DNA of 64,000 bases, from the NCBI GenBank assembly GCA_029215795.1, contig JARDYH010000003.1, positions 260,641,062 through 260,705,061 of the forward strand. Direction: 5' to 3'. Positions 43,125-53,345 of the stretch are shown one piece after another. The position numbers were made by a program, and so were the translations under genes. Under the pieces are notes generated by a model that made no database searches, was not told the origin of the DNA, and worked only from the letters and a program-made list of their open reading frames with translations. The DNA is from Anniella stebbinsi. Taxonomy: Eukaryota; Chordata; Lepidosauria; Squamata; Anniellidae. Position 1 is the stretch's first letter. Each line of letters starts with the position of its first letter.

Positions 43125-44944
43125 TTCTGTAGAAGACAGGAGAGGACCAGTGGGCTATCAAGAATGGATGCCACCAGTATCTTTGGTTGTAAGCACACTG
43201 GAGAACACAGAGGGGGTACCTTTTTAAGTGTCCCTGAATAACCATATTTCGAACACATTCCACCCATACGCTATTTATTTTTGTGCTCCCTTGAGGTTTC
43301 ATTTTTCTCCTCTTTCCCTATTATCGTGCCTTCCCTCCACTGGGTTTCTTTCATCACAGGAGATTCATGGGGGTGAATTACAACCGCCATGCACCCTGGT
43401 AGGAAATGGTACTGATCTGGATTTTGTTTGTAGATAACAGCATCAAGGACTGGATAACAGGATAGGTAAGAATTCGCTATGCCACATGCTTTTACTGACT
43501 ATAGAGGTTTGGGCAGATCAGCCCTAAGTGGCATACTAAAAATAAAATATTCATAATACATTCTCCAAAAGCAAAACACTGGCAGTGATTGACTAGGACA
43601 GATGCCAGAAAATATGAAATGACCCTAATTCAAAAGGGTAAGTTAAGAAGATATACATTTATCACAATTAGAGCTGGAAGCTTTCAATCAGTAGATTTAT
43701 CAACTTAAAGCTCTCATTGACTCATCTGAAGGGTTCAATTTTAATCGTTTTGAGTTGAAAGCTAAGGGAAAAAATGCCTTTTTTGTTTTTGTTTGAAGAC
43801 AGTTTTGTCTCTGTATGTTACTTATTTAGATTTTTTTTTTTAGTTTTTAATTTTATTTTAGCATAGTTTTTCATTCTAATAATGAGTGTTTGCTTTTGTT
43901 TATTAAATGAATTATAAATTATCCCTTATGCTTCCTCCAATCTCTAAAATATGTTTTGGCAATGTACACATCCCTTTAAATTAATAACACTTTAATTGAT
44001 TGATTATCCAGTTAAAAGGCAGGTGATTAGCCAACTAAAATACTTTAATTGGGCAATAGCCCTGACAATAATAGTTTCCATGATAATAAAGGAAACTATA
44101 GATAATGTATTAATGCTTCATTAATACAATAAATAAGACAGTGACATACTAAATGACACTATGCTAATTCACTAATTGCTTTTAAAATGCACTGGAAAGA
44201 GTTCCAATGATCCATCAGGCTCCTATTTTTTTTTTAAAAAAATAAACACAGCTACACCTAGCTGACTAACTGCAGAAGGTCTTTAGTTCACTTTATGAGA
44301 CTCTATCTAAAACAAATGAGCTGTGAAGAATTGCTCTTTCTGCCATGAGTATCCAGCCAGTTTAAATATTTTCTCATCAAAAGAACTTCTATCATTCAGT
44401 CAGCAAAGCACATGAAAAGAGACACTGAGAAGTTACCCAGAGCAGAGAACACTGCCAAAATTCAACAGCAAATCTGCCCCTCCAACAGAGCAGTGAACCT
44501 CTTTTAAAAATGAGATCATGGAATGGTCCCCCTCCCTTTAGGGTCATCGTCTATCCATAATTCATGAAGGTTGAGCCGAAATTTCCCCATAGAGAATGCT
44601 TGGCTTGAAACTGGAGGGGAAAATCCCTTACTCACCTTTTCTCACTGCTATCTATTTTATTTGGCTCTGTTTGTTTGTTTGTTTGTTTGTTTGTTTGTTT
44701 TTGGTAGCAACTGCATTTTTAAGATGACTTATGGGCAAAACAAATAGCAATCTCCCCAAAAAGGAGCACAATCAGTAAGCTTGGCCAGAATTTTCATCCA
44801 CCTTCCTTCCCGAAAATGTATTGAAATGACCCTTCCAATTTCACCACTAGTGGCAAAATTAGGTGGAGGATCTCAAGTGGGACTATGATTCATGCCACTC
44901 TTTTTTTGGTTCAAATTCAGGATTATATCATCGTTTGTGTTTGT
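43125..44944. other. AT-rich unique-looking sequence
   Basis: A (TTTG)n array lies at 44668-44701. No gene or repeat family recognised otherwise. Confidence 0.5.
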
Positions 44945-45152
44945 TATTATTTATTACATTTATCTCCTGTCCATTTTCCTCTTGCAAGGAACTCAGTGTA
45001 GCTTACATGGTCCACCATTTCACCTCAAAACAATCCTGTGAGGTAGGGTAGGCTGAGAGTCCGGGTGAACTTCATGACCGAGTGGGGACCAAAACCCAGA
45101 TCTCCTGAGTCCCAGTCCAATACTTTGGCCACTACACCACGCTGGCTCTCAA
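44945..45152 (-). mobile_element. tRNA-derived SINE, near complete
   Basis: Read on the minus strand: 'gagccagcgtggtgtagtgg' (A-box head), 'gactgggactcaggagatct', a degraded B box, the core with 'cctaccctacctcacagg', and an AT tail 'aatgtaataaataata'. The ORFs across it are shadows. Confidence 0.85.
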
Positions 45153-45288
45153 TGTAGTTGTTCTTGTATGGTTTGACCTCCCACTGCACTGGTGTCAGAA
45201 GATCTGGGTTATAAAAAACAGAACAAGTACTTGTGGGTGTGTGGTGCAAGGGAGGGAGGAAAAGAAGATGGGAAGCTTGTGGGTGAAA

Positions 45289-45935
45289 CAGGGCTCCATC
45301 ACACCTACTTTTTTACCTGGTTTGCCTCCACGATTTCCACCTCCATTTCATTAGCGCGTCAAGCTAATGGTCCCTTTCACATGGGTTTGTGGTATCGGTG
45401 AAACCTCCTTTCACTTGTTTGCTCTCCCACTGCATCCCACCCCTTCTCCTTCCCCCTCTGGTTCATTGCTTCTTGTCAGTGATGGACATTGTGATGATCT
45501 CCCCCCCCCCCTTCATTCTGGCTTTGCTGTCTAGGGTTTTACTGATTTAACATTTCCGCTGGGTGCCATTTCTGTGGACAACGAGGGCGGGGTTGGAGTA
45601 GCAAAAGCCCATCCAATGAGTAAGCACAAGTCCATTCATTCGACATGGCGTGCTGGAGGAGGAGAACTGCCCCACCCTCCTCTTTCGTCAGCAAGACCTC
45701 CCTTCAAAGCACACACACACCCAACAAAGGACATAGCATGAGAACGCCAATACACAAGGATGGAAGGGTGCTTTAATCCCGCATGGAGGAAATAAACCAG
45801 ACTTTCCCCTTTCTAGGAAAAGATAGGTAATGGAGAGGAAGGGGCTTGGTGAGGGCAGGACAGGCACGACGTCATGTGAGCAAAATTGCACACCAGGCAT
45901 GATGAGTGTGCGAGAAAACACTGGTGTGATGGAAC
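45289..45935. mobile_element. family G DNA element (647 bp)
   Basis: The left end GGGCTCCATCACACC and the right end GGTGTGATGGAAC are inverted repeats. The interior is non-coding and C/G-mixed, with words like 'gggattaaagcacc' on the minus strand. There is no second copy in the window and no clear target duplication. Confidence 0.55.
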
Positions 45936-45937
45936 AC

Positions 45938-46757
45938 ATAGACTCATGGAAAAGGGATGAGAGAGGTGGTTTGGGTTGGGGAAGGGATCAGGAGGCCTGA
46001 GGGAGGACTTACTCTACTCAAACTTGCTTAAAATAAATCAAGCTATTTCCCAGTTAGTTCAGCTTATTCCGAGTCAAATTGAGAAGAATAAACTGAAATG
46101 CATTGTGCAGTCAGGTACATGCATATACAGACCCATGGACAGAGCAAGGGGCGGGGTGGGGGGGATATCATTAATGGCACTGATCCTGGGCCAACCAATG
46201 CCATGGCCAGCCATGATGGTGTACCATCATTCCTTTTCATTTTAGATGAAAAGGAAATATTAACAAGCCTCTTCAATATTTGTTTGCTTGTGGAATTAAT
46301 ATTAAATGAGAACTAAACAAGACTTATACAAAACAATTTTTGGTCTAATACCATGAAATTGCAATTTACATTCGAATAATTAACACACAAAAAAATATCC
46401 ACTTAAAATAATACTGAAGTTAAAAATCCCATTTCTCCTTTCAACAATATTGGACAGTTTCTCCATGTCCATAGTTTAGAGTGCTCTGATCAGCAATTGT
46501 TTGTTTGTTGGAACTCTGGTAGAGCTTTCCAAAGCTTGGCAAGAATATGTTTTGATACTATGAACCAATTTGAAATAATAAGACGTACAGACATGGAGGA
46601 AATTATCCAAGTTATTAAGCAAAGCTATCCCATGATTGAACGGCAGCTGTTTGTTTCTATGCAAAGAGGAGAAAGGGGTGTGTATGGAGACAATGCTTCA
46701 AGTGACTCCAGAGACTGATGCTGGAAACTGTTTGTTTGTTTGTTTTTGCTACCCACC
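45938..46757. other. no recognised feature
   Basis: It contains an ORF at 46497-46718 (73 aa, 'MNQFEIIRRTDMEEIIQVIK') that reads like protein but that I cannot place. A short (TGTT)n lies at 46731-46748. Confidence 0.45.
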
Positions 46758-47066
46758 ATAGAATCATAGAATAGTAGAGTTGAAAGGGGCCTATAAGGCC
46801 ATTGAGTCCAACCCCCTGCTCAATGCAGGAATCTACCTTAAAGCATTCCTGACTGATGGCTATCCAGCTGCCTCTTGAATGCCTCTAGGGTGGGAGAGCC
46901 CACTACCTCCCTAGGTCATGGGTTCCATTGTCATACTGCTCTAAAAGTCAGGAAGATTTTCCTGATGTCCAGCCGGAATCTGGCTTCCTGTAACTTGAGC
47001 CCATTATTCCATGTCCTGCACTATAAGAGGATTGAGAAGAGATCCTGGCCCTCCTCTGTGTGACAG
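46758..47066 (-). mobile_element. CR1 LINE 3' end, minus strand
   Basis: From 'catagaatcatagaatagta' (terminal repeat) through 'gagtccaaccccctgctc', 'gatgtccagccggaatctgg' to 'ctggccctcctctgtgtgac'. Same subfamily as 5660. Confidence 0.92.
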
Positions 47067-47129
47067 CCTATATTAAAAAGAATTACCAAAATCCAGTGGC
47101 TTCTTCATTTAGTATGGAGACAACTTGCA

Positions 47130-47485
47130 TTTTTTAAAATTGTATTCAGGAGAAACTGAAACTGAAATTCATTTATCGAGGCTCAGGGCTTTGAGTGCTT
47201 AGCTCTTTAAAAGCCTGGGTCTGTTTATTCGAATTTGTTTATGGTGCTCAATTAGGGTTCTCACCTCTCCACCCCCCCTTTTTTTCCCCCTAACAGGCAG
47301 CTTATCTTTAACAGCTAAATGTCAGACAGGTACAATACAGCCCTCTGTATGCTGGGAATAGTCACACCTAGAGAATTTGGCTAATGCAGATGGATAATAA
47401 TTTTGTGTCAGGGCATTTTTATAAGGATTTGCCCAAATTCGCAAATTATTTCCTATTCAGGAAAAAGCAAAACTGACAAATTTAT
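47130..47485 (+). repeat. old repeat Z, copy 2
   Basis: Matches the reverse complement of 1455-1850: 'ttaaaagcctgggtctg', a C/T run ending 'aacagg', 'aggtacaatacag', 'tttttataaggatttgcc', 'aaaactgac'. Confidence 0.55.
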
Positions 47486-47518
47486 CCGTTCTCTTTCAGT
47501 GTGTTGAAGACTACGTCA

Positions 47519-47649
47519 GGCAGGATCTACACTACTGCTTTAGAACAGTTTATCACAGTAATGACAACTGTTGGGGCCCAGAACTCACTCCAGATACAGT
47601 TTTCAACCCGTTTTCAAAGTATCGTATCCTGCTAGGTGTAGATCTGGCC
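47519..47649. mobile_element. family F MITE, copy 3 (short, diverged)
   Basis: GGCAGGATCTACAC and 'gtgtagatctggcc' ends; the core is 'gacaactgttggggccca'. Flanking triplets TCA/TTA differ by one base. Confidence 0.7.
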
Positions 47650-47760
47650 TTAGTCAGTGCTGTACAGGGAACTGAAGCTGCACAGCCTCTCTCCCTCATC
47701 TACATAGACTTAACCTATATTTCATTTCCTGAACACTCTCAAGTCTGAGAGTTACTCTAG

Positions 47761-48004
47761 GGCCTCATCTACACCAAGCAGGATATAGCACAATGAAAGC
47801 AGTATAAAAGCACTATATTAAAGGCAGGAGCCACAGTATTGCTTTAAGCGGTATCGAAGTGCACTGACAACTGTAGGGGCCCATTGACATGTACCATATA
47901 CCGCCCTCATACTGCTATATCCTGATTGGTGTGGTTCCTGCCTTTTATATACCATTTTCATACCGCTTTCATAGTGCCATATCCTGCTTGGTGTAGATGA
48001 GGCC
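47761..48004. mobile_element. family F MITE, copy 4 (complete, 244 bp)
   Basis: GGCCTCATCTACACCAAGC and its exact inverse at the right end, flanked by TAG on both sides (47758-47760, 48005-48007). The right arm has the end motif duplicated. 'ttttatata' lies at 47943. Core 'gacaactgtaggggccca'. Confidence 0.88.
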
Positions 48005-48355
48005 TAGAACTGGCATATATATGGTTGTATCCAATGTGGTTGCTGCACTCCCACCTATTCCATTGTGCCAACAAGACGCACCGCTTGCACAATGGGGACT
48101 TAACACTTCATAAAGCAAGCCCCCAAATGAGTGGAAACACTCATTTCCAGTTCAGGACAGGTTGCCAAAACTCCATTGTATGGGCTCTGCTGGTCCGCCC
48201 TGTTCCGGAAGTGAGCATTTCTGCTTGTTTTCCATTCCTAGCCAAAGTGTAATATCCCTGATGCACAAGGAGTGGATCCTGTGCTGGGTACTCATGCAGT
48301 ATTGGATAATGCGAGATATTATCAGATATAGATAATAAGACTATAAAGACACTGA

Positions 48356-48490
48356 CCCTATCTACACCAAGCAGGATACAACACTTTGAAATGTTTTGAA
48401 AACTGTATGTGGAGTGTGTCCTGGGCCCCAACAGTTGTCACTACTGTTATAAATCGTTTTAAACAGTTTTAAAGCAGTAGCGTAGATAGG
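48356..48490. mobile_element. family F MITE, copy 5 (short)
   Basis: 'ctatctacaccaagcaggat' at the left, 'cgtagatagg' at the right, core 'gggccccaacagttgtca'. Confidence 0.7.
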
Positions 48491-49295
48491 CTCACAGTTC
48501 CAGTGCAGCTGTATGCAGAAGTTTAGCAGAGCAAGCCTTATTAGTCAGCAATAAGTCCAATATTCTATCTTCTTTTTAATATTATTCATGACATGGGGAG
48601 CGGGACCCAATGTGCAAATAACCTCAAAGTAATGCCAAATCTACATACATTCTTGCAAGCAAAATTATTGTGGGCTCGCTAATAATACGTTGTTGTTGGG
48701 TTTTTTGTTCCGTGTTTCAAAGAAATCTGGTTTTGAATCATAGCTTTTAGGCTTCTTTTAAACAATGTGGAACTGCTTAATGTTTAATTTATTCAGAAGT
48801 GAAAAGATTTCTGCACAAAAGGCCTACTTCTTTGCATAATGGAACCATAGAAACTACAGATGTCTAAGCAATAGTTGTAAAATCCTGCAATTTCTCTGTC
48901 CTCCTAGTAAACACAGGGTACAAGCGCTCTATTGTGGCGACTGTCAGCCATCAGGTGCGGTACTGACATCTTGCTTAGATTGTTTCCTTGTATTAGCAAC
49001 CAGATTACAGCTTTTTGAACCGGATAAGCAGAAGTGCATCTAATGGCAACACAGCAAAGGCAGCTCACACTCTAGATCTGCTCTGGTTAACTAGTCTCCA
49101 TTTAACAAGAAGGATCAAGTGCCGAGAAGAAAACCTTACATACGACGTGCGTAATTGTGTGAGACTGTTATCTGTTCATTCTCGTAAGAACGGTTTACAC
49201 ATGATCACGTACATTGCATGCCATTATGGCCAACTGAAGAAAGCACATGTTCCAGCCCCTTTTGATAACTCTGCCTCAACAGTTCTGTATGCCCC
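48491..49295. other. apparently unique sequence
   Basis: No gene or repeat recognised. The ORF 49015-49374 (119 aa) has no family signature and ends in the SINE tail. Confidence 0.5.
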
Positions 49296-49466
49296 CTCAT
49301 TCATTCATTCATTCATTCATTGCATTTCTATCCTGCCTTCCCCACTCCCAAAGATCCCAAGGCGGTATACATAATCGCCCAAATTCACCCAGTGAGCTTC
49401 CATGGCCAAGCTGGGACTAGAACCCGGATCTCCCAGCTCCCAGGCCAACACACCACACTGGCTCTT
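49296..49466 (-). mobile_element. tRNA-derived SINE
   Basis: (ATTC)n tail, 'tttctatcctgccttcc', 'caaggcggtatacataatc', 'cacccagtgagcttccatgg', 'gaacccggatctccc' and 'ccacactggctct', all reversed. The middle of the core is deleted compared with 49707-49946. Confidence 0.85.
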
Positions 49467-49559
49467 TAAATAAGAACTTTACAAAATTTGCAACTTTCTT
49501 CCAAAATGGAATGAGATAATTATTATTTTTAAATGAACCTGTGAGAAAACAAAATGGAT

Positions 49560-49705
49560 AGATTCATACGCCTTTGTGTGTTTAGTTCTTCAAAGTCTGG
49601 CTTTGAATCAATGTGTATTCAGCCATGTTTGTGGTGCTAGATTATGGCTGCCCCCTCTTTTTCCAGACAGGTCCCTCAACTTTAACAGCTACCTGGAACG
49701 CAGGT
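49560..49705 (+). repeat. old repeat Z, copy 3 (left half)
   Basis: 'ttcaaagtctggctttgaat', 'ctttttccagacaggtccc' and 'acctggaacgcaggta' match copies 1 and 2. A SINE follows at once. Confidence 0.55.
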
Positions 49706-49706
49706 A

Positions 49707-49946
49707 TTTTTTATTTTTATTTATTGCATTTTTATCCAGTCTTTTTTCCTCCAAGGAACCTAAGGCGGTGTACATAATCCCCCTCCTCTCTATTTTTATC
49801 CTCACAACAACCCTATGAGGTAGGTTGCGCTGAGAGCCTGTGGCTGGTTCAAAGTCACCCAGTGAGCTTCCATGTCTGAGTGGGAGCTCGGACCGGGATC
49901 TCCTGACTCCCAGTCCATCACTCTAGATGCTGAACCACACTGGTAC
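49707..49946 (-). mobile_element. tRNA-derived SINE, complete
   Basis: The reversed order is full: tail 'tttattgcatttttatccag', 'ctaaggcggtgtacataatc', core 'cctcacaacaaccctatgag', 'aaagtcacccagtgagcttc', a mutated B box, and head 'gctgaaccacactgg'. Confidence 0.87.
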
Positions 49947-51057
49947 AAAATGCTCTTCTCCATGCTAGGAATGGCTGTGTCAGATTTGCCCATCCCTAGA
50001 AGGACCATTTCCAGGTAAAGCTGCCAGGGGAGTCCACTGGAAAGAAGAAAGTGTCTCACTATACGGCTTAATGCCGTGGCTTCCAACAAGCCCTGTCCAT
50101 GAGTTCTGCTACTCTGACGTCACAGAGGATTTGGGACACTGCAAAGCCAGGCAGCCAAGCTAAAGAAGACTTGGGAGGTTTTAGAATTGGAATCTGTGGG
50201 TCAATGAGCAACCCCTCTCCCTTTATATGCTACATCTCACATTCCTGCCAATTAAGTCAACAGGCATGCTCACAGGAGTAAAAATTACATCAACATGGAA
50301 TTAACCCGGATTGCCCTGTGCCCTGCACAAATATGGAAAGGGGCCTACAACGTGCCTTGTTCTGAGACTTGTACAGCCCCAGTCTATGCTATCTTGTTAG
50401 AATCATCTTAAATAAATTGTCACAGCCAACAGGCGCTTGTGGCTTAGTTCACCACCCTCCTGCTATTTGTGCTAGTTATGTAGGAAACAATTAGACAGTG
50501 TCCCCATCCGTTGCACACTGTTATGTCAGTACAAATTAAAGCCGACCATTAAGAGTGCTCGTTCTCTCTGTCAAATCCTGTGCAGAAGTGTGACTTAGTG
50601 TACTTGGGGCGCAATGGTGCTGCAGCCTCTGCACATAAAGATCAATATTAATTAAAGGGAGATCAAAACATTTCTCCACGTCATATTTGGATGTCTTTTC
50701 CAAGAGCAGACCAGAGACAGCCTCTGTAGATACAAATGCAAGGAAGTATCTGCTGGGGTTTTCATGGAATCCAGAGTTCATGTGCCAATATCACCTGACA
50801 TCAGTGACAATCTTCCGGTGCCTTCAAGACAAGGGGGGTGGGGGTGGGGGGGTGGGAAGAGATTTTATAGAACCAAAGGTTTAGAAGGGGGCATAAGTTC
50901 GTTAGCTCCAGCCTTCTGCCCCAGGAAACAATATTTCACATATAGTCAACCCACACAATACAAAACATAACGCATCAGACCAAAGAACAAGAAACAGCTA
51001 CAGTTTCTTGTCTCCATCTGCATTATGAAGGTAATATCAGAGCTGTAAGTAATACTG
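49947..51057. other. mostly unique sequence with a G-quadruplex-type run
   Basis: 50833-50856 has four G-runs of three or more separated by single T. The ORFs at 50536-50970 have no family signature. Confidence 0.5.
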
Positions 51058-51477
51058 GGCCTGTTCAGAGAACACACTAAGCCATGGTTAGGCCGCTAAA
51101 CCATTTGCAGCAATTGGTTAGTGAGCGTGTTTAAACTAGGGTGACCATATGAAAAGAAGGACAGGGCTCCTGTATCTTTAACAGTTGTATAGAAAAGGGA
51201 AATTCAGCAGGAGTTATTTGTATGCATGCAGCACCTGGTGGAATTCCCTCTTCATCACAACAGTTAAAGCTGCAGCAGCCCTGACTTCTTGACCAGATAC
51301 AAAAGAGGGAAGGGATTCTGTAGCTTTAACTATTGTGATGAAGAGAGAATTTCACCAGGTGCTGCATGCATACAAATGACACCTGCTGAAATTCTATTTT
51401 CTACAAACTGTTAAAAGTACAGGTGCCCTGTCATCATTTCCATATGGTCACACTAGTTTAAACTGTGGTTATGTAGC
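51058..51477. mobile_element. family C DNA element, copy 2, split by a hAT element
   Basis: GGCCTGTTCAGAGAACAC then 'catggttaggccgctaaacc' and 'ggttagtgagcgtgtttaaa' up to 51136, resuming after the insertion with 'tgtggttatgtagcc'. The right part is lost at another family B end (51479). Confidence 0.75.
51137..51455. mobile_element. family B hAT-type MITE, copy 6, perfect 8-bp target duplication
   Basis: Termini TAGGGTGACC and GGTCACACTA. GTTTAAAC lies directly outside on both sides (51129-51136, 51456-51463), itself a palindrome. 'ctttaacagttgtatag', 'cctcttcatcacaacagtta' and 'tgacacctgctgaaattc' follow the family plan. Confidence 0.94.
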
Positions 51478-51478
51478 C

Positions 51479-51523
51479 TAGGGTGACCAGATAAAATCCA
51501 GGTTAAGGCTCATGTAACTTTAT
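51479..51523. mobile_element. family B left-end fragment
   Basis: TAGGGTGACCAGATAAAATC then 'ggctcatgtaacttta', the 'ATAAAATCC' subfamily. It breaks off into other sequence after 45 bases. Confidence 0.75.
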
Positions 51524-51790
51524 ACATTTGCAACCCCAAATACAAACGTGAGCAGAAATGCCACGCATGGGAAATGTTTGCAATTTCCCAAACTTGCATT
51601 TGTGTTCGAATGTGTGCAAGTGTGCACTTCCAAAAATGCGCACATGCACAAATGCACCCCCCCCCCCGCTCCACATTTTCCTGCTTTAGCCTATGGGGAA
51701 AATACACATTTTTGATTGGGGGAAAATGTGCATTTCTCAAAATGCGGTTGTTGTTATTTTTTCAAGTGAGAATAATATGCACTTAAAAAA
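51524..51790. mobile_element. AT-rich hAT-like fragment
   Basis: 'tttgcaatttcccaaacttg', 'tccaaaaatgcgcacatgc' and 'cctatggggaaaatacac'. Relatives lie at 41535 and perhaps 55095. No terminus. Confidence 0.35.
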
Positions 51791-51948
51791 AAGAAAAGAA
51801 AAGGACACTCGCATTTAGGAATATGGACAAGGCAAAACAAGCTTCAAGGAAGGACTGAGAGAGCCTCAATGTTCCCCCATCCGCCCCAGTAAGCGACAGA
51901 ACTTGAGCTATGCAATTCATATGAAACAACCTGCCTTTTGAAGGCTTT

Positions 51949-52120
51949 GGCCTCATCTACACCAAGCAGGATACAGCGGTATGAAAGCGGTATATGTTAT
52001 GTGTCTATGGGCCCCAACAGTTGTCAGTGCACTTCAATCCCGCTATAAAGCAGTAGCGTGGCTCCTGCCTTTTACATATCGCTTTCATACTGCTATATCC
52101 TGTTTGGTGTAGATCTGGCC
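51949..52120. mobile_element. family F MITE, copy 6 (172 bp, minimal form)
   Basis: GGCCTCATCTACACCAAGC to GGTGTAGATCTGGCC, with single arms ('gcggtatgaaagcggtat', 'cgctttcatactgctatatc') around 'gggccccaacagttgtcagt'. Confidence 0.85.
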
Positions 52121-52257
52121 AGGGAATGAATGGTCCTGTGAAAGAGATGTACATATCTGGTCCAGCAGAAATGAAACAGATGCTGCTAAGTAAGTTGAAA
52201 ATGTTTCATCCTCTGTTTGATACTGTGTATGAAATATGGGCTTTCACAAGTCTGTGG

Positions 52258-52479
52258 ACTCATTGACACCAAGTAGTATGAAAGCGGTATATAAAAGGCA
52301 GGAGCCACACCAAGCAGGATATCATGGTATGAAAGTGGTATATGGTATGTGTCTATGGGCCCCAACAGTTGTCAGTGCACTTCAATACCGCTATAAAGCA
52401 GTAGTGTGGCTCCTGCCTTTTATATACTGCTTTCATACCACTTTCATAGTGCAATATCTTGCTTGGAGTAGATGCAGCC
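52258..52479. mobile_element. family F MITE, copy 7 (left arm duplicated)
   Basis: 'gacaccaagtagtatgaaag' (outer) and 'ccacaccaagcaggatat' (inner) on the left; 'gcttggagtagatgcagcc' at the right. TATATAAAA at 52288 and its inverse at 52418. Confidence 0.8.
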
Positions 52480-52589
52480 TTTGCCACCAAACCTTGACTA
52501 GCTATTATTACTTCTTTCCTGTCATTTAAAAAAGGAGTAATACACATGAATAAGTAGCTCCCCCACCCCTATTCCATGGCTATATTATT

Positions 52590-52973
52590 ATTCCTTTGGC
52601 TGGTTCTCCCCTGCCCTGCAGTCCTCCTGAATTCCACTTTAAACCCCCCAATTATGGAATCATCTCTCCGACAAGGCCTGCCTGGTGCCAACCTTGTTAT
52701 CTTTTCATGCCAGGTCAAGACTTTTCTGTTCTCCCAGGCATTAAACAGTACATGTTGAGTTTTTTAATTGACCCCAGATATCTTTAGGCCTGGATGAGAG
52801 TTCAAAGTTGTTTTTAAATGTACATTGCCACTGTATATTGTCTGTCTTTATGTTTTTACAATATTAAATTTTGCATAGCAATTTTTAATGTTTAATGTTT
52901 TGATCACTGTAAACCACCCAGAGAGCTTCTGCTATGGGGTGGTATAGAAATGTAAATAATAATAATAATAATA
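52590..52973 (+). mobile_element. L2-type LINE 3' end
   Basis: 'caggtcaagacttttctgtt', 'ctcccaggcatta' (decayed 'QVKTFLFSQA'), then 'tgtaaaccacccagagagct', 'tctgctatggggtggtatag' and a (TAA)n tail. Close to 31470. Confidence 0.85.
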
Positions 52974-53345
52974 CTGGGACATAAGAATTCATATGGACAA
53001 GACAATACCTTGCAACCGACCAGACATAATGGTCATAGACAAAAAAGAAAAACACACATACCACATTGACATAGCAATACCAGATGACAAAAATGTTGTT
53101 GAAAAGGAAGAAGAAAAGACAGACAAATATACACCACTGGCCATGGAAGTCAAAGAACTATGGCAACAGGAAAACATCACAATTATTCCATTAGTCACAT
53201 CAGTCACCAACATCCCATCAAAATAACTATACAGAAAATCTTCAGAAACTGAGCCTACCAGAATACATCCACACCAACATCCAGAAAGCAGTCATAATTA
53301 AAACATGCTCAATAGTCAGGAAATCCCTGAATCAGTAAAAGACAG
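52974..53345 (+). mobile_element. R4/Dong-like non-LTR retrotransposon, REL-endonuclease fragment
   Basis: An open frame from about 52972 to the stop at 53224 reads 'YWDIRIHMDKTIPCNRPDI', 'MVIDKKEKHTYHIDIAIPDD', 'KEEEKTDKYTPLAMEVKELW' and 'ITIIPLVTSVTNIPSK'. The RPD...D/DIAIP..(16)..KY pattern is that of the restriction-enzyme-like endonuclease of R4/Dong/NeSL-type LINEs. After a frameshift, 'PEYIHTNIQKAVIIKTCSIV' continues the family's C-terminus. Homology is from memory. R2 or NeSL clade are alternatives. It starts directly after the L2 (TAA)n tail. Confidence 0.6.

Noticed and set aside
47519..52479. CRISPR-like or satellite array from regularly recurring family F
   Set aside because: The copies are dispersed, variably spaced and each has its own inverted ends; no direct-repeat/spacer periodicity, and the genome is eukaryotic.
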